A stretch of DNA of 41,573 bases from Bacillota bacterium (GCA_023386815.1 JAEWIZ010000036.1:1-41573), one strand, 5' to 3'. Positions 16,126 through 24,930 are shown, counted from the stretch's first letter. A program made the numbers and translations. The notes: generated by a model not told the origin, from the letters alone.

Positions 16126-17955
16126 ATGTGTGGAATCGTTGGTTATATTGGAAAAGAACAGGCAGCGCCGCTTTTATTAGAGGGACTTTCTAAACTAGAA
16201 TATCGAGGTTATGATTCAGCAGGTCTCGCAATTCATAATGACACAGATATTGAGATATCAAAATGCAAGGGGAGATTAAAAGCTCTTAGTGATTTGACAA
16301 AGGGAGGAAGTTTGATGCAGGGTACCCTTGGTGTCGGGCACACCAGATGGGCAACTCATGGAGCACCTTCAGATACAAATTCACATCCTCATATTAATGC
16401 GAATTCTTCAATCGCTGTTGTTCATAATGGAATTATCGAGAACTATTTAAAAATTAAGAACCGTTTATTAGAAAAGGGTTATGAATTCCAAAGCCAGACA
16501 GACACGGAAGTAGTAGTACAGCTTCTGGACTCCTATTACAAGGGGGATGCACTTGGGGCAATTGCAAAAGTGATGACAAAACTGGATGGCTCCTATGCCC
16601 TTGGAATCGTATTCAAGGATCGTCCCGATGAGCTGTTTGCTGTGCGAAAGGATAGTCCGTTGATTGTGGGTGTTTCAGAGACGGGTAAGTTTATTGCCTC
16701 CGATGTACCAGCTATTTTAAAGCAGACCAGAGATGTATATTATCTGGAAAATGGTGAGATTGTCCGACTCACCAGAAGTGAAGTGAATTTTTATAATTCA
16801 GACCTGGAGCCGATTGAAAAAGAAATGAAGACGGTTGAGTGGGATATATCCGCAGCTGAAAAGGGTGGCTATGAACACTTTATGCTAAAAGAAATCCACG
16901 AACAGCCCAAGGCAGTCCGTGACACCATAAATCCCAGAATCAGAGATAATGATATTGTAATTGATGAGCTGAATATGAGCATAGAAGATATCAAGAAACT
17001 GAAGAAAATCTTTATCGTAGCTTGTGGGTCTGCCTACCATGTAGGTATGACTGGCAAATATGTGATTGAAGACCTGGCTAGAATTCCCGTAGAAGTTGAT
17101 ATGGCATCAGAATTTCGATACAGGAATCCAATCTTAGAGGATGGAACCTTAACCATCATCATCAGCCAATCCGGTGAAACAGCAGATTCTCTGGCAGCGC
17201 TTCGAGAGGCGAAGGAGAAAGGCATAAAGGTACTGGGGATAATAAATGTTGTAGGCAGCTCCATTGCGAGAGAAGCTGATAATGTAATGTATACCTGGGC
17301 TGGGCCTGAGATTGCGGTGGCTACAACAAAAGCTTATTCCACTCAGCTTGCTGCGATGTATCTATTAGCAATGCATTTTGCGAAGGTACGGGGAACCATC
17401 GATGGTGAACAATTCGTTCGCATGCTGCAGGAGTTACGCAGTATTCCTGATCAGATACAAAGTATTTTGGATCATTCAGTATCAAAGATTCAGTATATTG
17501 CTTCCAATTATGTGGCGGTGAAGGATAGCTTTTTCATTGGAAGAGGAGTGGACTATACCACAGCTTTGGAAGGCTCCTTAAAGCTGAAGGAAATTTCATA
17601 TATTCACTCCGAAGCGTTTCCAGCAGGTGAATTAAAGCATGGGCCAATTGCTTTGATTGAAGAAGGAACATTGGTTGCAGCTTTGCTTACCCAGGAGGAT
17701 TTATATAAGAAGACGGTCAGCAACATGGTTGAGGTACAATCAAGAGGTGCCAAGGTATTGGCAATTACTAACGAAGGAAACGAAGAAGCAGCAAAGGTAT
17801 CTGAGATGACAATCTTTATTCCAAACACTGATAAGCATTTCACGACCTCATTATCCGTGATTCCATTGCAGTTACTTTCCTATTATGTTGCACTTGGAAA
17901 AGGATTTGATGTAGATAAACCAAGAAATCTTGCAAAATCTGTTACAGTTGAGTAG
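16126..17955 (+). CDS. glmS: Glutamine-fructose-6-phosphate aminotransferase
   Basis: Makes glucosamine-6-phosphate from fructose-6-phosphate and glutamine, the entry to UDP-GlcNAc and cell-wall synthesis. Begins MCGIVGYIG with the catalytic Cys2 of the N-terminal glutaminase; other glutaminase motifs are GHTRWATHGAPSD and VHNGIIENY. Two SIS isomerase domains follow (about 285-425 with IVACGSAYHVG and ISQSGETADSLAAL, and 455-600 with GRGVDYTTALEGSLKLKEISY), ending LAKSVTVE with the conserved lysine. 609 residues is normal. GGAGG lies 8 nt upstream. Controlled by the ribozyme at 15625 and closed by the terminator at 18024. Confidence 0.98.
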   Translation: MCGIVGYIGKEQAAPLLLEGLSKLEYRGYDSAGLAIHNDTDIEISKCKGRLKALSDLTKGGSLMQGTLGVGHTRWATHGAPSDTNSHPHINANSSIAVVHNGIIENYLKIKNRLLEKGYEFQSQTDTEVVVQLLDSYYKGDALGAIAKVMTKLDGSYALGIVFKDRPDELFAVRKDSPLIVGVSETGKFIASDVPAILKQTRDVYYLENGEIVRLTRSEVNFYNSDLEPIEKEMKTVEWDISAAEKGGYEHFMLKEIHEQPKAVRDTINPRIRDNDIVIDELNMSIEDIKKLKKIFIVACGSAYHVGMTGKYVIEDLARIPVEVDMASEFRYRNPILEDGTLTIIISQSGETADSLAALREAKEKGIKVLGIINVVGSSIAREADNVMYTWAGPEIAVATTKAYSTQLAAMYLLAMHFAKVRGTIDGEQFVRMLQELRSIPDQIQSILDHSVSKIQYIASNYVAVKDSFFIGRGVDYTTALEGSLKLKEISYIHSEAFPAGELKHGPIALIEEGTLVAALLTQEDLYKKTVSNMVEVQSRGAKVLAITNEGNEEAAKVSEMTIFIPNTDKHFTTSLSVIPLQLLSYYVALGKGFDVDKPRNLAKSVTVE

Positions 17956-18023
17956 AAACTGTCATTTGTTTGAGTCTGTGTCTGCAATCTCATAGATAAA
18001 AATTAAGCTGAAATAATACGATG

Positions 18024-18065
18024 ATGGTATATCAGAATTGGAATATCTGGTATACCATTGTTTTT
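18024..18065 (+). terminator. Terminator after glmS
   Basis: A 13-bp stem, ATGGTATATCAGA with TCTGGTATACCAT (one T-G pair), then TGTTTTT. Confidence 0.85.
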
Positions 18066-18253
18066 AGAAGGTGTAGAAATAGTAATGAAGCCAATATTAA
18101 TAATCAAATGCTAATATTTAAAATGAAATCAAGTAAGTAGATATATGGATTGAAATAAAGAAGGATTCCATGTAGAATAGTAACTAGGTTGGAAATACTT
18201 GTGTAATAATATGCTTTACATATAAATTAATTATAAAAGTTGGAGGAATGAGT

Positions 18254-18931
18254 ATGTCAGAACATCTAATGATTAAATCACTATTTGACTTAAAGGAAAC
18301 AATAGCTGCCGATATTTTTAACGGCTGTATCTATCCCTGGGAGGTTCTGAGCAAGATTAAGAGCGAAATTCTTCGCATTGGTAATACTCTTTCTTCTGAG
18401 GAATATGAAAAGAAAGGTGAGGATGTCTGGATTGCAAAATCAGCTAAAGTGGCGCCAACGGCTTCCATCACCGGACCGGCAATCATCGGCAAGGATGCAG
18501 AAGTCAGACATTGTGCATTTATCAGAGGAAGTGCTATCATTGGTGAAGGTGCAGTAGTTGGAAATTCAACGGAGTTGAAAAATGTTCTCCTATTTAATAA
18601 GGTACAGGTACCACATTACAATTACGTAGGAGATTCTATTCTGGGTTATAAAGCTCATATGGGAGCAGGATCAATCACCTCTAATGTAAAATCAGACAAA
18701 TCGCTGGTAATTGTAAATTCCGGTGATCTGAAAATAGAAACCGGACTAAAAAAGTTTGGAGCAATTCTTGGCGACTATGTAGAGGTAGGATGCAATAGTG
18801 TATTGAATCCAGGTACCGTAATTGGGCGAAGTGCAAATGTGTACCCCTTATCCAGTGTAAGAGGATATGTTGCGGAAGCAAGTATTTATAAAAAAGCTGG
18901 AGAGATTATAGCGAAAAATTACGCTATGTAA
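18254..18931 (+). CDS. Left-handed beta-helix acyltransferase, GlmU-C-like
   Basis: 225 residues, an acyltransferase/sugar-nucleotide domain without the uridylyltransferase half of GlmU. A short N-terminal helical part (about 1-60) is followed by hexapeptide repeats (VAPTASITGPAIIGKDAEVRH.. in about 65-195) with the GlmU-like HYNYVGDSILG and GAGSITSNVKSD segments. Such proteins are often named UDP-N-acetylglucosamine pyrophosphorylase-related. The start is the second ATG (18254): GGAGG at 18242-18246 is 7 nt from it but only 1 nt from the ATG at 18248. It follows glmS by 298 nt and a terminator, so it is not strictly co-transcribed, but the context fits amino-sugar metabolism. The exact substrate is inference. 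Confidence 0.82.
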   Translation: MSEHLMIKSLFDLKETIAADIFNGCIYPWEVLSKIKSEILRIGNTLSSEEYEKKGEDVWIAKSAKVAPTASITGPAIIGKDAEVRHCAFIRGSAIIGEGAVVGNSTELKNVLLFNKVQVPHYNYVGDSILGYKAHMGAGSITSNVKSDKSLVIVNSGDLKIETGLKKFGAILGDYVEVGCNSVLNPGTVIGRSANVYPLSSVRGYVAEASIYKKAGEIIAKNYAM

Positions 18932-18936
18932 CAAAA

Positions 18937-18979
18937 ATGTGTATATAACAAAGATGTGCATGTAACAAGGAGTCCTTGT
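18937..18979. repeat. 17-bp direct repeat followed by a 15-bp palindrome
   Basis: ATGTGTATATAACAAAG and ATGTGCATGTAACAAGG stand end to end (18937-18970), and the second runs into ACAAGGA-G-TCCTTGT (18965-18979). The rest of the 314-bp gap before the regulator gene holds only the terminator at 19126. Possible operator region or residue of a duplication. Confidence 0.4.
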
Positions 18980-19125
18980 GTCATGGAAATATGGATGTAA
19001 CTTATGGGATCTAACGGATCTTTATACAAAGCTTAATTAAGTTATATAATAACTACGAAAAGTAGCACTTAGTGGAATATTAAGGGACTATAAGTTTCTA
19101 TTTCCAGTAAATGAATAATGAAGCT

Positions 19126-19171
19126 AAACAGCGGATTTGCTATGATAATCAACATAGAATCCGCTGTTTTT
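19126..19171 (+). terminator. Terminator upstream of the two-component operon
   Basis: AAACAGCGGATT pairs with AATCCGCTGTTT; the loop contains an inner CTATG..CATAG stem, and TTTTT follows. Confidence 0.88.
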
Positions 19172-19245
19172 GTGGGTTAGTATGATACAAAAAAGATACA
19201 TTCAGGGGAGATAATAGTGCCATACGATAAGTAAGGAGGCTTACG

Positions 19246-19905
19246 ATGAGAAAGTATCATATTCTAATTGTTGAAGACGAAAGACCAATTTCAAATCTAA
19301 TAAAACTTAGCTTGACCACTCATGGTTATCAGTGTGATACCGTATTTGATGGAATGGAGGCTGCAGATAAGATAGAAGAGCATCGTTATGATCTGATTTT
19401 ACTGGATATCATGCTGCCGAAAGTGGATGGATATGAATTACTGGAATACATAAAACCCTTTCAGACTCCGGTGATCTTTATCACCGCGAAAGGAAAATTG
19501 GAGGATAAGGTTAAGGGGCTGCGCTTAGGAGCAGAAGATTATATCACAAAACCTTTTGAGATCTTGGAGCTGTTGGCAAGAGTCGAGACTGTATTAAGAC
19601 GCTTCTGTAAGGGTGAGGATACCTATACAATTGAGGAAGTCGTGATAGATACAAAATCCATGTCGGTTAAAAGAAACGAGCTGGAAATTCCATTGACTCA
19701 GAAGGAATTCAACCTGCTCCTCTTATTTGCAGAGAACAGAAACCAAGCTTTGTTCCGGGAACAAATCTATGAACGGGTTTGGGGCGGTGAATACTTTGGT
19801 GATAGCCGAACCATAGATCTTCATGTACAGAGGCTGAAAAAGAAATTAGGTTGGGACAAACAAATTGTAGCAGTTCATAAAGTGGGATATCGGTTGGAGG
19901 TATAA
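19246..19905 (+). CDS. Response regulator, OmpR/PhoB family
   Basis: 219 residues: receiver domain (1-115) with E10-D11, phospho-acceptor D54 in LILLDIMLPKVDGYE, T80 in FITA and K102 in YITKPFE; then a winged-helix DNA-binding domain with PLTQKEFNLLLLFAENRNQALFREQIYERVWG and SRTIDLHVQRLKKKLG. AAGGAGG lies 7 nt before the ATG. The kinase ATG follows the stop codon with no gap, so the two are translated together. Target genes unknown; the next two genes are the obvious candidates for co-function. Confidence 0.95.
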   Translation: MRKYHILIVEDERPISNLIKLSLTTHGYQCDTVFDGMEAADKIEEHRYDLILLDIMLPKVDGYELLEYIKPFQTPVIFITAKGKLEDKVKGLRLGAEDYITKPFEILELLARVETVLRRFCKGEDTYTIEEVVIDTKSMSVKRNELEIPLTQKEFNLLLLFAENRNQALFREQIYERVWGGEYFGDSRTIDLHVQRLKKKLGWDKQIVAVHKVGYRLEV

Positions 19906-21315
19906 ATGAAATTTTCAGTAAAAATATTTATGAATACCTTACTGATTGTCCTTTTATCCTTGTGCGCAGGCGGAACAATAATGATCGCATTGTCCTTTAC
20001 TAAGGCAGTTGCTGCGGAGGAAGAGCTTGTTCAAAAGGATAATCGGATGATGAGAGCGGAGATAACCGCACTGGTTGGAAATTATAACAGGAGCATGTAC
20101 AGGAATGAGCAGGAGGTGCTCAACAGTATATTAAATATTCTGGAGCAGAACTGGAAGGTTGAGAATAAGCAGTATCGTATCCAAGATGAAAATGGCATGA
20201 TTATTGCTGAAAATATTACCGATGTAGACTTTGCTCATATGAATATCGTAAAGACGAATCAACTGTCCTATAAAATTTATAGGGATAACGGCTTCTATTT
20301 TGTACAGGCAGCTGTTTCGCTGAAGTTGAATGGTTTGATTGTGACAATTGAAAATAGAAATGAAATTACTTCAATTTATCTTGAGAGAGAGGCACAGATC
20401 AAACTATTTCTAAAAATCATGCTTTTCGTGGGTGCCTTGGGAGCCGTATTAAATTTCATACTCTCTTGCTGGATTACGAAACCAATTGTTGACTTAACAA
20501 ATGCTTCAAAAGCAATCGCTGAGGGTAACATGAAAACTAGAGTGAAATCTAAAACTAACGATGAAATTGGTGTTCTTGCAAATCATTTCAATTCCATGGC
20601 AGATAGGCTGGAAGAAAAGATTAATGAATTATATGATGCGGCAAGGCGACAGGAGAGTTTTGTAGGAAGCTTTGCCCATGAGATTAAAACTCCTTTGACA
20701 TCAATCATTGGATATGCTGATTTGCTTCGGTCAAGAAAGTTGGAGGAGGAGATATCCTTTGAGGCAGCTAACTATATCTTCCACGAGGGAAAACGACTGG
20801 AAAGCTTGTCAATGAAACTGTTGGAATTAATGGTGGAAGAAAAACAGGAAATGGAAGTCGGAAAAGTGTCTTTAAGACAACTTGTCGATGGAGCCCTAGA
20901 GGCCTTAAGTATTAGCCTGCGGGAGAAGGACATCACGGTTTTGTTGGAGGTTGAGGAATTTATAATAAAGGCAGATAAAGATTTAATGAAATCCGTGATT
21001 ATCAACGTTCTGGATAATGCTAGAAAAGCGGTGGATAGAAAGGGTATCATTAATATCAAAGGAGAAGTGATTGGAGAAGACGTGGTACTTACTATTTTAG
21101 ATAATGGTAGAGGAATTTCAAAAGAGGATCTTGATAAGATAACAGAAGCCTTTTATATGGCTGATAAATCGCGTGCCAGATCAGAAGGTGGAGTTGGGCT
21201 GGGGCTTGCTATTTGTACCCGTATCATGGAGATGCACAAGGGAGTAATGTCCTTTGAAAGTGAGTTGGGCATTGGTACGCAAGTAACCTTAACCTGGAAA
21301 GGGGTGGACTTATGA
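19906..21315 (+). CDS. Sensor histidine kinase
   Basis: 469 residues. TM1 about 9-32, extracytoplasmic sensor region of about 130 residues, TM2 about 166-188, HAMP about 189-243 (KPIVDLTNASKAIAEGNM, FNSMADRL), H-box SFAHEIKTPLTS (H258), N-box NVLDNARKA (N371), G1 DNGRGIS (about 399-405) and G2 GGVGLGLAI (428-436). All catalytic elements are present, so it should be active. The sensor region has a mixed alpha/beta look typical of PDC-type domains but is not assigned. Its 3' end overlaps the next gene by 4 nt (ATGA). Confidence 0.95.
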   Translation: MKFSVKIFMNTLLIVLLSLCAGGTIMIALSFTKAVAAEEELVQKDNRMMRAEITALVGNYNRSMYRNEQEVLNSILNILEQNWKVENKQYRIQDENGMIIAENITDVDFAHMNIVKTNQLSYKIYRDNGFYFVQAAVSLKLNGLIVTIENRNEITSIYLEREAQIKLFLKIMLFVGALGAVLNFILSCWITKPIVDLTNASKAIAEGNMKTRVKSKTNDEIGVLANHFNSMADRLEEKINELYDAARRQESFVGSFAHEIKTPLTSIIGYADLLRSRKLEEEISFEAANYIFHEGKRLESLSMKLLELMVEEKQEMEVGKVSLRQLVDGALEALSISLREKDITVLLEVEEFIIKADKDLMKSVIINVLDNARKAVDRKGIINIKGEVIGEDVVLTILDNGRGISKEDLDKITEAFYMADKSRARSEGGVGLGLAICTRIMEMHKGVMSFESELGIGTQVTLTWKGVDL

Positions 21316-21881
21316 AGTGGAGATGGAGATGTCTGTTATATGGTTCAGTAATTATAGCGATGCTATTGTTAGTTGTTGTTATTCCTGAGATGTATTTCGC
21401 CATATTAGATAAAAAGATTATTAATGTAGAAACGCAGCTTCCGGTTGAAGTAATGAACATGAATAAGATGGGATCTGAGACAGACCTTAGTTTGCAGGGA
21501 GAGATCGATATGCTAAATGATTCATCAGGAAATATTGATCGTATTAATCTAAAGATGGGAAATACCTTCAGCCTTTATGAAGCCAGAAAACAGTGTTTTA
21601 AGGAGTTGTGTAAAATACCGATATTGGAAATGGATCTCTATGGCCCAAGTAAGGATGAAATTGATATTAACCCCCAATTATATATTGATATTAGAACACC
21701 ATCTTATGCCGTAGTAGTATGGACAGGAACAGTCACGATTAAGGACATTACATTTCAAATAGCATTGGAGGAAGAGAGTGGGAAGATAATTCAGTTCCAA
21801 TATACCGATGGTAATCAGGGTGATATCGAGCAGACAAAGCTTCCGTATGAAGAAGCATGGAAAGCTTATCTGGATTTATAA
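21312..21881 (+). CDS. Membrane-anchored protein coupled to the sensor kinase
   Basis: 189 residues; begins with basic MKWRWR, then one transmembrane helix (about 9-31), and the rest is predicted outside. The start overlaps the kinase stop as ATGA, a sign of coupled translation and of a shared role. The extracytoplasmic part contains NTFSLYEARKQCFKELC and a strand-rich end with WTGTVTIKDITFQIALEEESGKIIQF. No family recognised. It could be a co-sensor or modulator; this is an inference from the overlap. Confidence 0.75.
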   Translation: MKWRWRCLLYGSVIIAMLLLVVVIPEMYFAILDKKIINVETQLPVEVMNMNKMGSETDLSLQGEIDMLNDSSGNIDRINLKMGNTFSLYEARKQCFKELCKIPILEMDLYGPSKDEIDINPQLYIDIRTPSYAVVVWTGTVTIKDITFQIALEEESGKIIQFQYTDGNQGDIEQTKLPYEEAWKAYLDL

Positions 21882-21916
21882 ATTACTTAAGAAGGATACA
21901 AGATAGATACATTTCA

Positions 21917-21961
21917 TTCGTATCATAGCCTCAATACCTCATGAAAGGTATAAAATACGAT
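21917..21961 (+). promoter_or_regulatory. Nested inverted repeat between the two-component genes and the lipoprotein
   Basis: Outer arms TCGTAT/ATACGA enclose ATACCT/AGGTAT, just upstream of the lipoprotein's ribosome binding site. It could be an operator or an mRNA hairpin. Confidence 0.35.
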
Positions 21962-21977
21962 TGTGGAGGAAAAGAAG

Positions 21978-22820
21978 ATGAAGAAAAAAATAGTTCTAGG
22001 ATTATTACTGGGGAGTTTTGCAATATACGCCTGGGGATGCGAAACTGCTGTTAAGGAAACGGAATTTGAGACATCCGTGGATCAGAATATTTTGGCAGAG
22101 GATACAGAGGTGAAAAAAGATGATGCGCAGGAAACAGCAGATGTAACTATAGCTGATGATAAAGCTGGAACAACAGAAGCAGAGATAGCTGCGGGTGGAA
22201 CACCGGCAGGGGCTACAAACGACAAAACAGGGAGTGGGACTGGTAGTAAGCAGGAAGATACATCCTCAGGCAAGAAGGTATCCGCTGCCACTGAGATTGA
22301 GATGGTAACTCTCCCGGAAGGAATAAAAGGAATAAAAGCGGAAAGCAAACCGAATAAGGAATTGGCACAGCTAATTAAAGATTACTATGAGATACCAGAA
22401 GAATTTTCTGAAACCACGAGGTATTACTATAATTATGTCGACCTAAATGATGATGGAGAAAATGAAATCTTTGTGGTGGTTATGGGACCGTACACCAGTG
22501 GAACCGGTGGCAACAGTGCGCTTTGGGTCATGGAAAGTGCAGGAAAGTTACATGTAAATCAAGATTTTACATTAGTAAACCTCCCAGTTATTATAAGCGA
22601 TAATGTCAGTAATGGGGCGAAAGAGCTTATTGTTCCTTATTATGGCGGTGGTGCAAAAAGCCAATATTCCGTGTTGGAATGCAGCGATGGTTATTATACC
22701 AGAGTGAACGATGGAAAAATGATTGATGCGATAGATGGTATTAAAGGAACAGCAATTATTGCAAATGACATAATAAAGGAAGTAGAAGCAAATATGATGG
22801 GCCTTAACTTAGGGCAATAG
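21978..22820 (+). CDS. Lipoprotein with a calcium-loop-like motif
   Basis: 280 residues from the ATG at 21978 (GGAGG 8 nt upstream; the in-frame GTG at 21963 overlaps that box). Signal MKKKIVLGLLLGSFAIYAWGC with lipobox Cys21. An Ala/Thr/Glu/Gly-rich linker to about residue 105 is followed by a globular domain; YVDLNDDGENEIFVVV is a DxNxDGxxE loop as seen in dockerin/FG-GAP-type calcium sites. No enzyme signature. It lies 97 nt after the kinase-linked membrane protein on the same strand, so it may be part of the same envelope system. Confidence 0.75.
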   Translation: MKKKIVLGLLLGSFAIYAWGCETAVKETEFETSVDQNILAEDTEVKKDDAQETADVTIADDKAGTTEAEIAAGGTPAGATNDKTGSGTGSKQEDTSSGKKVSAATEIEMVTLPEGIKGIKAESKPNKELAQLIKDYYEIPEEFSETTRYYYNYVDLNDDGENEIFVVVMGPYTSGTGGNSALWVMESAGKLHVNQDFTLVNLPVIISDNVSNGAKELIVPYYGGGAKSQYSVLECSDGYYTRVNDGKMIDAIDGIKGTAIIANDIIKEVEANMMGLNLGQ

Positions 22821-22936
22821 AAAAAGTGTTAAAAAAATAGCTGACAAAACGTTGCACATACATTGTTAAAATTATTACAAAAAACTATGGACTTATTATG
22901 GGTTTTATGCGAGAATATGTAAGGTATCAAGATGAG

Positions 22937-22981
22937 TTTATATCCAGAGGTATGCCCTGGCACAATACATACGGATATAAA
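22937..22981 (+). promoter_or_regulatory. Leader hairpin upstream of the NifU-like/GGGtGRT genes
   Basis: TTTATATCC (22937-22945) and GTATG (22950-22954) pair with CATAC (22968-22972) and GGATATAAA (22973-22981): 14 bp with one 4-nt AGAG bulge and a 13-nt loop. A second small stem GAAGC..GCTTC follows (about 22992-23014). No poly-T follows, so it is not an ordinary terminator. It lies about 105 nt before the start codon. Family unknown. Confidence 0.55.
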
Positions 22982-23087
22982 TCACTTGTAAGAAGCGACA
23001 ACAGAATGTAGCTTCCCAAAGTATTAGCTTGTATTTTCCGATATAAGGAAATGCGATACTATGTATATTGAAAGGAGTTTCAAAATC

Positions 23088-23780
23088 ATGACTTATTCAC
23101 ATGAAGTTCAATTGATGTGTCCGGTAACACAGGGTGTTCATCATGGCGCAGCACCAATCCCACAAGAAGCAAAATGGGTAAAGGCAAAGGAAGTAAAGGA
23201 TATTTCCGGTTTAACTCACGGCGTGGGCTGGTGTGCACCTCAGCAGGGTACTTGCAAATTAACTCTTAACGTAAAGGATGGTATTATTCAGGAGGCATTA
23301 GTAGAAACAGTTGGATGTTCAGGTATGACTCATTCCGCAGCTATGGCATCTGAGATCCTTCCAGGCTTAACATTATTAGAGGCTTTAAATACTGACTTAG
23401 TTTGTGATGCTATCAACACTGCTATGAGAGAGCTTTTCTTGCAGATCGCATATGGTAGAACACAGAGTGCTTTCTCCGAGGATGGACTTCCAATCGGTGC
23501 AGGTCTTGAGGATTTAGGAAAAGGTCTTAGAAGTATGGTTGGTACAATGTATGGTACACTTGCAAAAGGACCTCGTTACCTTGAAATGACTGATGGTTAT
23601 GTAACCGGCCTTGCACTTGATGAAAACAGCGAAATTATCGGTTACCAGTTTGTTAACTTTGGTAAGATGATGGACTTCATCAAAAAAGGTGACGATGCAA
23701 ACACAGCATTTGAGAAATCTAAAGGCCAATACGGTCGTGTAGCTGATGCTGTTAAGATCATCGACCCAAGACACGAATAG
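23088..23780 (+). CDS. NifU/IscU-like scaffold protein paired with GGGtGRT protein
   Basis: 230 residues from ATG 23088, preceded by AAAGGAG about 11 nt upstream; an earlier ATG at 23061 would add nine residues and cannot be ruled out. The middle segment VETVGCSGMTHSAAMASEILPG (C77) matches the first Cys motif of NifU/IscU scaffolds, and C49, C56 and C106 are further candidates for cluster or metal binding. The C-terminal third is unlike IscU. The gene lies 18 nt before the GGGtGRT gene, a pair I know from many Clostridia. Codons are biased toward ctt, cgt and tcc, unlike neighbours, suggesting high expression. Fe-S scaffold function is inferred from the motif. Confidence 0.8.
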   Translation: MTYSHEVQLMCPVTQGVHHGAAPIPQEAKWVKAKEVKDISGLTHGVGWCAPQQGTCKLTLNVKDGIIQEALVETVGCSGMTHSAAMASEILPGLTLLEALNTDLVCDAINTAMRELFLQIAYGRTQSAFSEDGLPIGAGLEDLGKGLRSMVGTMYGTLAKGPRYLEMTDGYVTGLALDENSEIIGYQFVNFGKMMDFIKKGDDANTAFEKSKGQYGRVADAVKIIDPRHE

Positions 23781-23798
23781 TGAAGGAGGATACATACA

Positions 23799-24809
23799 AT
23801 GGCTTTATTTGAATCATATGATAGAAGAATAAATCAAATCAATGCTGCTTTAAACAGCTATGGCATTGCTTCCATCGAAGAAGCTGAGAAAATTACAAAA
23901 GACGCTGGACTTGACGTATACAATATGGTTAAGGGTATCCAGCCTATCTGTTTTGAGAATGCCTGTTGGGCGTACATAGTTGGTGCGGCTATCGCAATCA
24001 AAAAAGATGCTAGAAAAGCAGCTGATGCAGCTGCAGCAATCGGTGAAGGCTTACAGTCCTTCTGTATCCCTGGTTCTGTTGCTGACCAGAGAAAAGTTGG
24101 TTTAGGACATGGTAACCTTGGTAAGATGTTATTGGAAGAGACCACAGAGTGCTTCTGTTTTTTAGCAGGTCACGAGTCTTTTGCAGCAGCTGAAGGTGCG
24201 ATTGGTATCGCTCAGTCCGCTAACAAGGTTAGACAAAAGCCTTTAAGAGTTATCTTAAATGGTCTTGGTAAGGATGCAGCACAGATTATCTCCCGTATCA
24301 ACGGCTTTACTCACGTAGAGACAGATATGGATTATTATACAGGTGAGGTTAAGGAAGTTTCCCGTAAATCTTACTCCACAGGCGTTAGAGCAGCAGTAAA
24401 TTGCTACGGCGCAAATGACGTAACAGAAGGTGTTGCAATCATGCACAAGGAAGGTGTTGACGTTTCCATTACTGGTAACTCCACTAACCCTACCAGATTC
24501 CAGCATCCAGTTGCAGGTACCTACAAGAAGGAATGTATTGATCTTGGAAAGAAATACTTCTCCGTTGCTTCCGGTGGCGGTACAGGTAGAACTCTTCACC
24601 CAGATAACATGGCAGCAGGTCCTGCTTCCTACGGTATGACTGATACTATGGGAAGAATGCACTCTGACGCTCAGTTTGCAGGCTCCTCTTCCGTACCAGC
24701 TCACGTAGAAATGATGGGCTTAATCGGTGCTGGTAACAACCCTATGGTTGGTATGACAGTAGCTGTCGCTGTTGCGATTCAGGAAGCAGCTGAAGGTGGG
24801 AAATTCTAA
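23799..24809 (+). CDS. GGGtGRT protein
   Basis: 336 residues; carries the family's name-giving motif GGGTGRT (259-265) in SVASGGGTGRTLHPDN. Seven cysteines are present (51, 56, 89, 118, 120, 202, 246). Other striking stretches are IGEGLQSFCIPGSVADQRKVGLGHGNLGKM and the Gly/Ala-rich C-terminus. The biochemical role of this family is, as far as I know, not established. AAGGAGG lies 8-9 nt before the ATG. It is second after the NifU-like gene and closed by the terminator at 24874. The same codon bias toward highly expressed genes is seen. A soluble cytosolic protein by composition. Confidence 0.88.
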   Translation: MALFESYDRRINQINAALNSYGIASIEEAEKITKDAGLDVYNMVKGIQPICFENACWAYIVGAAIAIKKDARKAADAAAAIGEGLQSFCIPGSVADQRKVGLGHGNLGKMLLEETTECFCFLAGHESFAAAEGAIGIAQSANKVRQKPLRVILNGLGKDAAQIISRINGFTHVETDMDYYTGEVKEVSRKSYSTGVRAAVNCYGANDVTEGVAIMHKEGVDVSITGNSTNPTRFQHPVAGTYKKECIDLGKKYFSVASGGGTGRTLHPDNMAAGPASYGMTDTMGRMHSDAQFAGSSSVPAHVEMMGLIGAGNNPMVGMTVAVAVAIQEAAEGGKF

Positions 24810-24820
24810 TTGTCTCCCGT

Positions 24821-24857
24821 TAATTAAGTCTGGCCACGTGCTAATTAAGTCTGGTCA
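24821..24857 (+). repeat. 16-bp direct repeat after the GGGtGRT gene
   Basis: TAATTAAGTCTGGCCA (24821-24836) and TAATTAAGTCTGGTCA (24842-24857) differ at one base and start 21 bp apart. A partial third copy, AAGTCTGG, occurs at about 24968-24975. Confidence 0.6.
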
Positions 24858-24873
24858 GAATTAAATAAGTTTG

Positions 24874-24930
24874 AAAAAAGCATGAAGTCAATGCAAGGGT
24901 TTTACCCTCTGCGCTCCTTCGTGCTTTTTT
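24874..24930 (+). terminator. Terminator after the GGGtGRT gene
   Basis: AAAAAAGCATGAAG pairs with CTTCGTGCTTTTTT (one T-G pair); the loop contains an inner GGGTTTTACCC stem. Confidence 0.9.
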
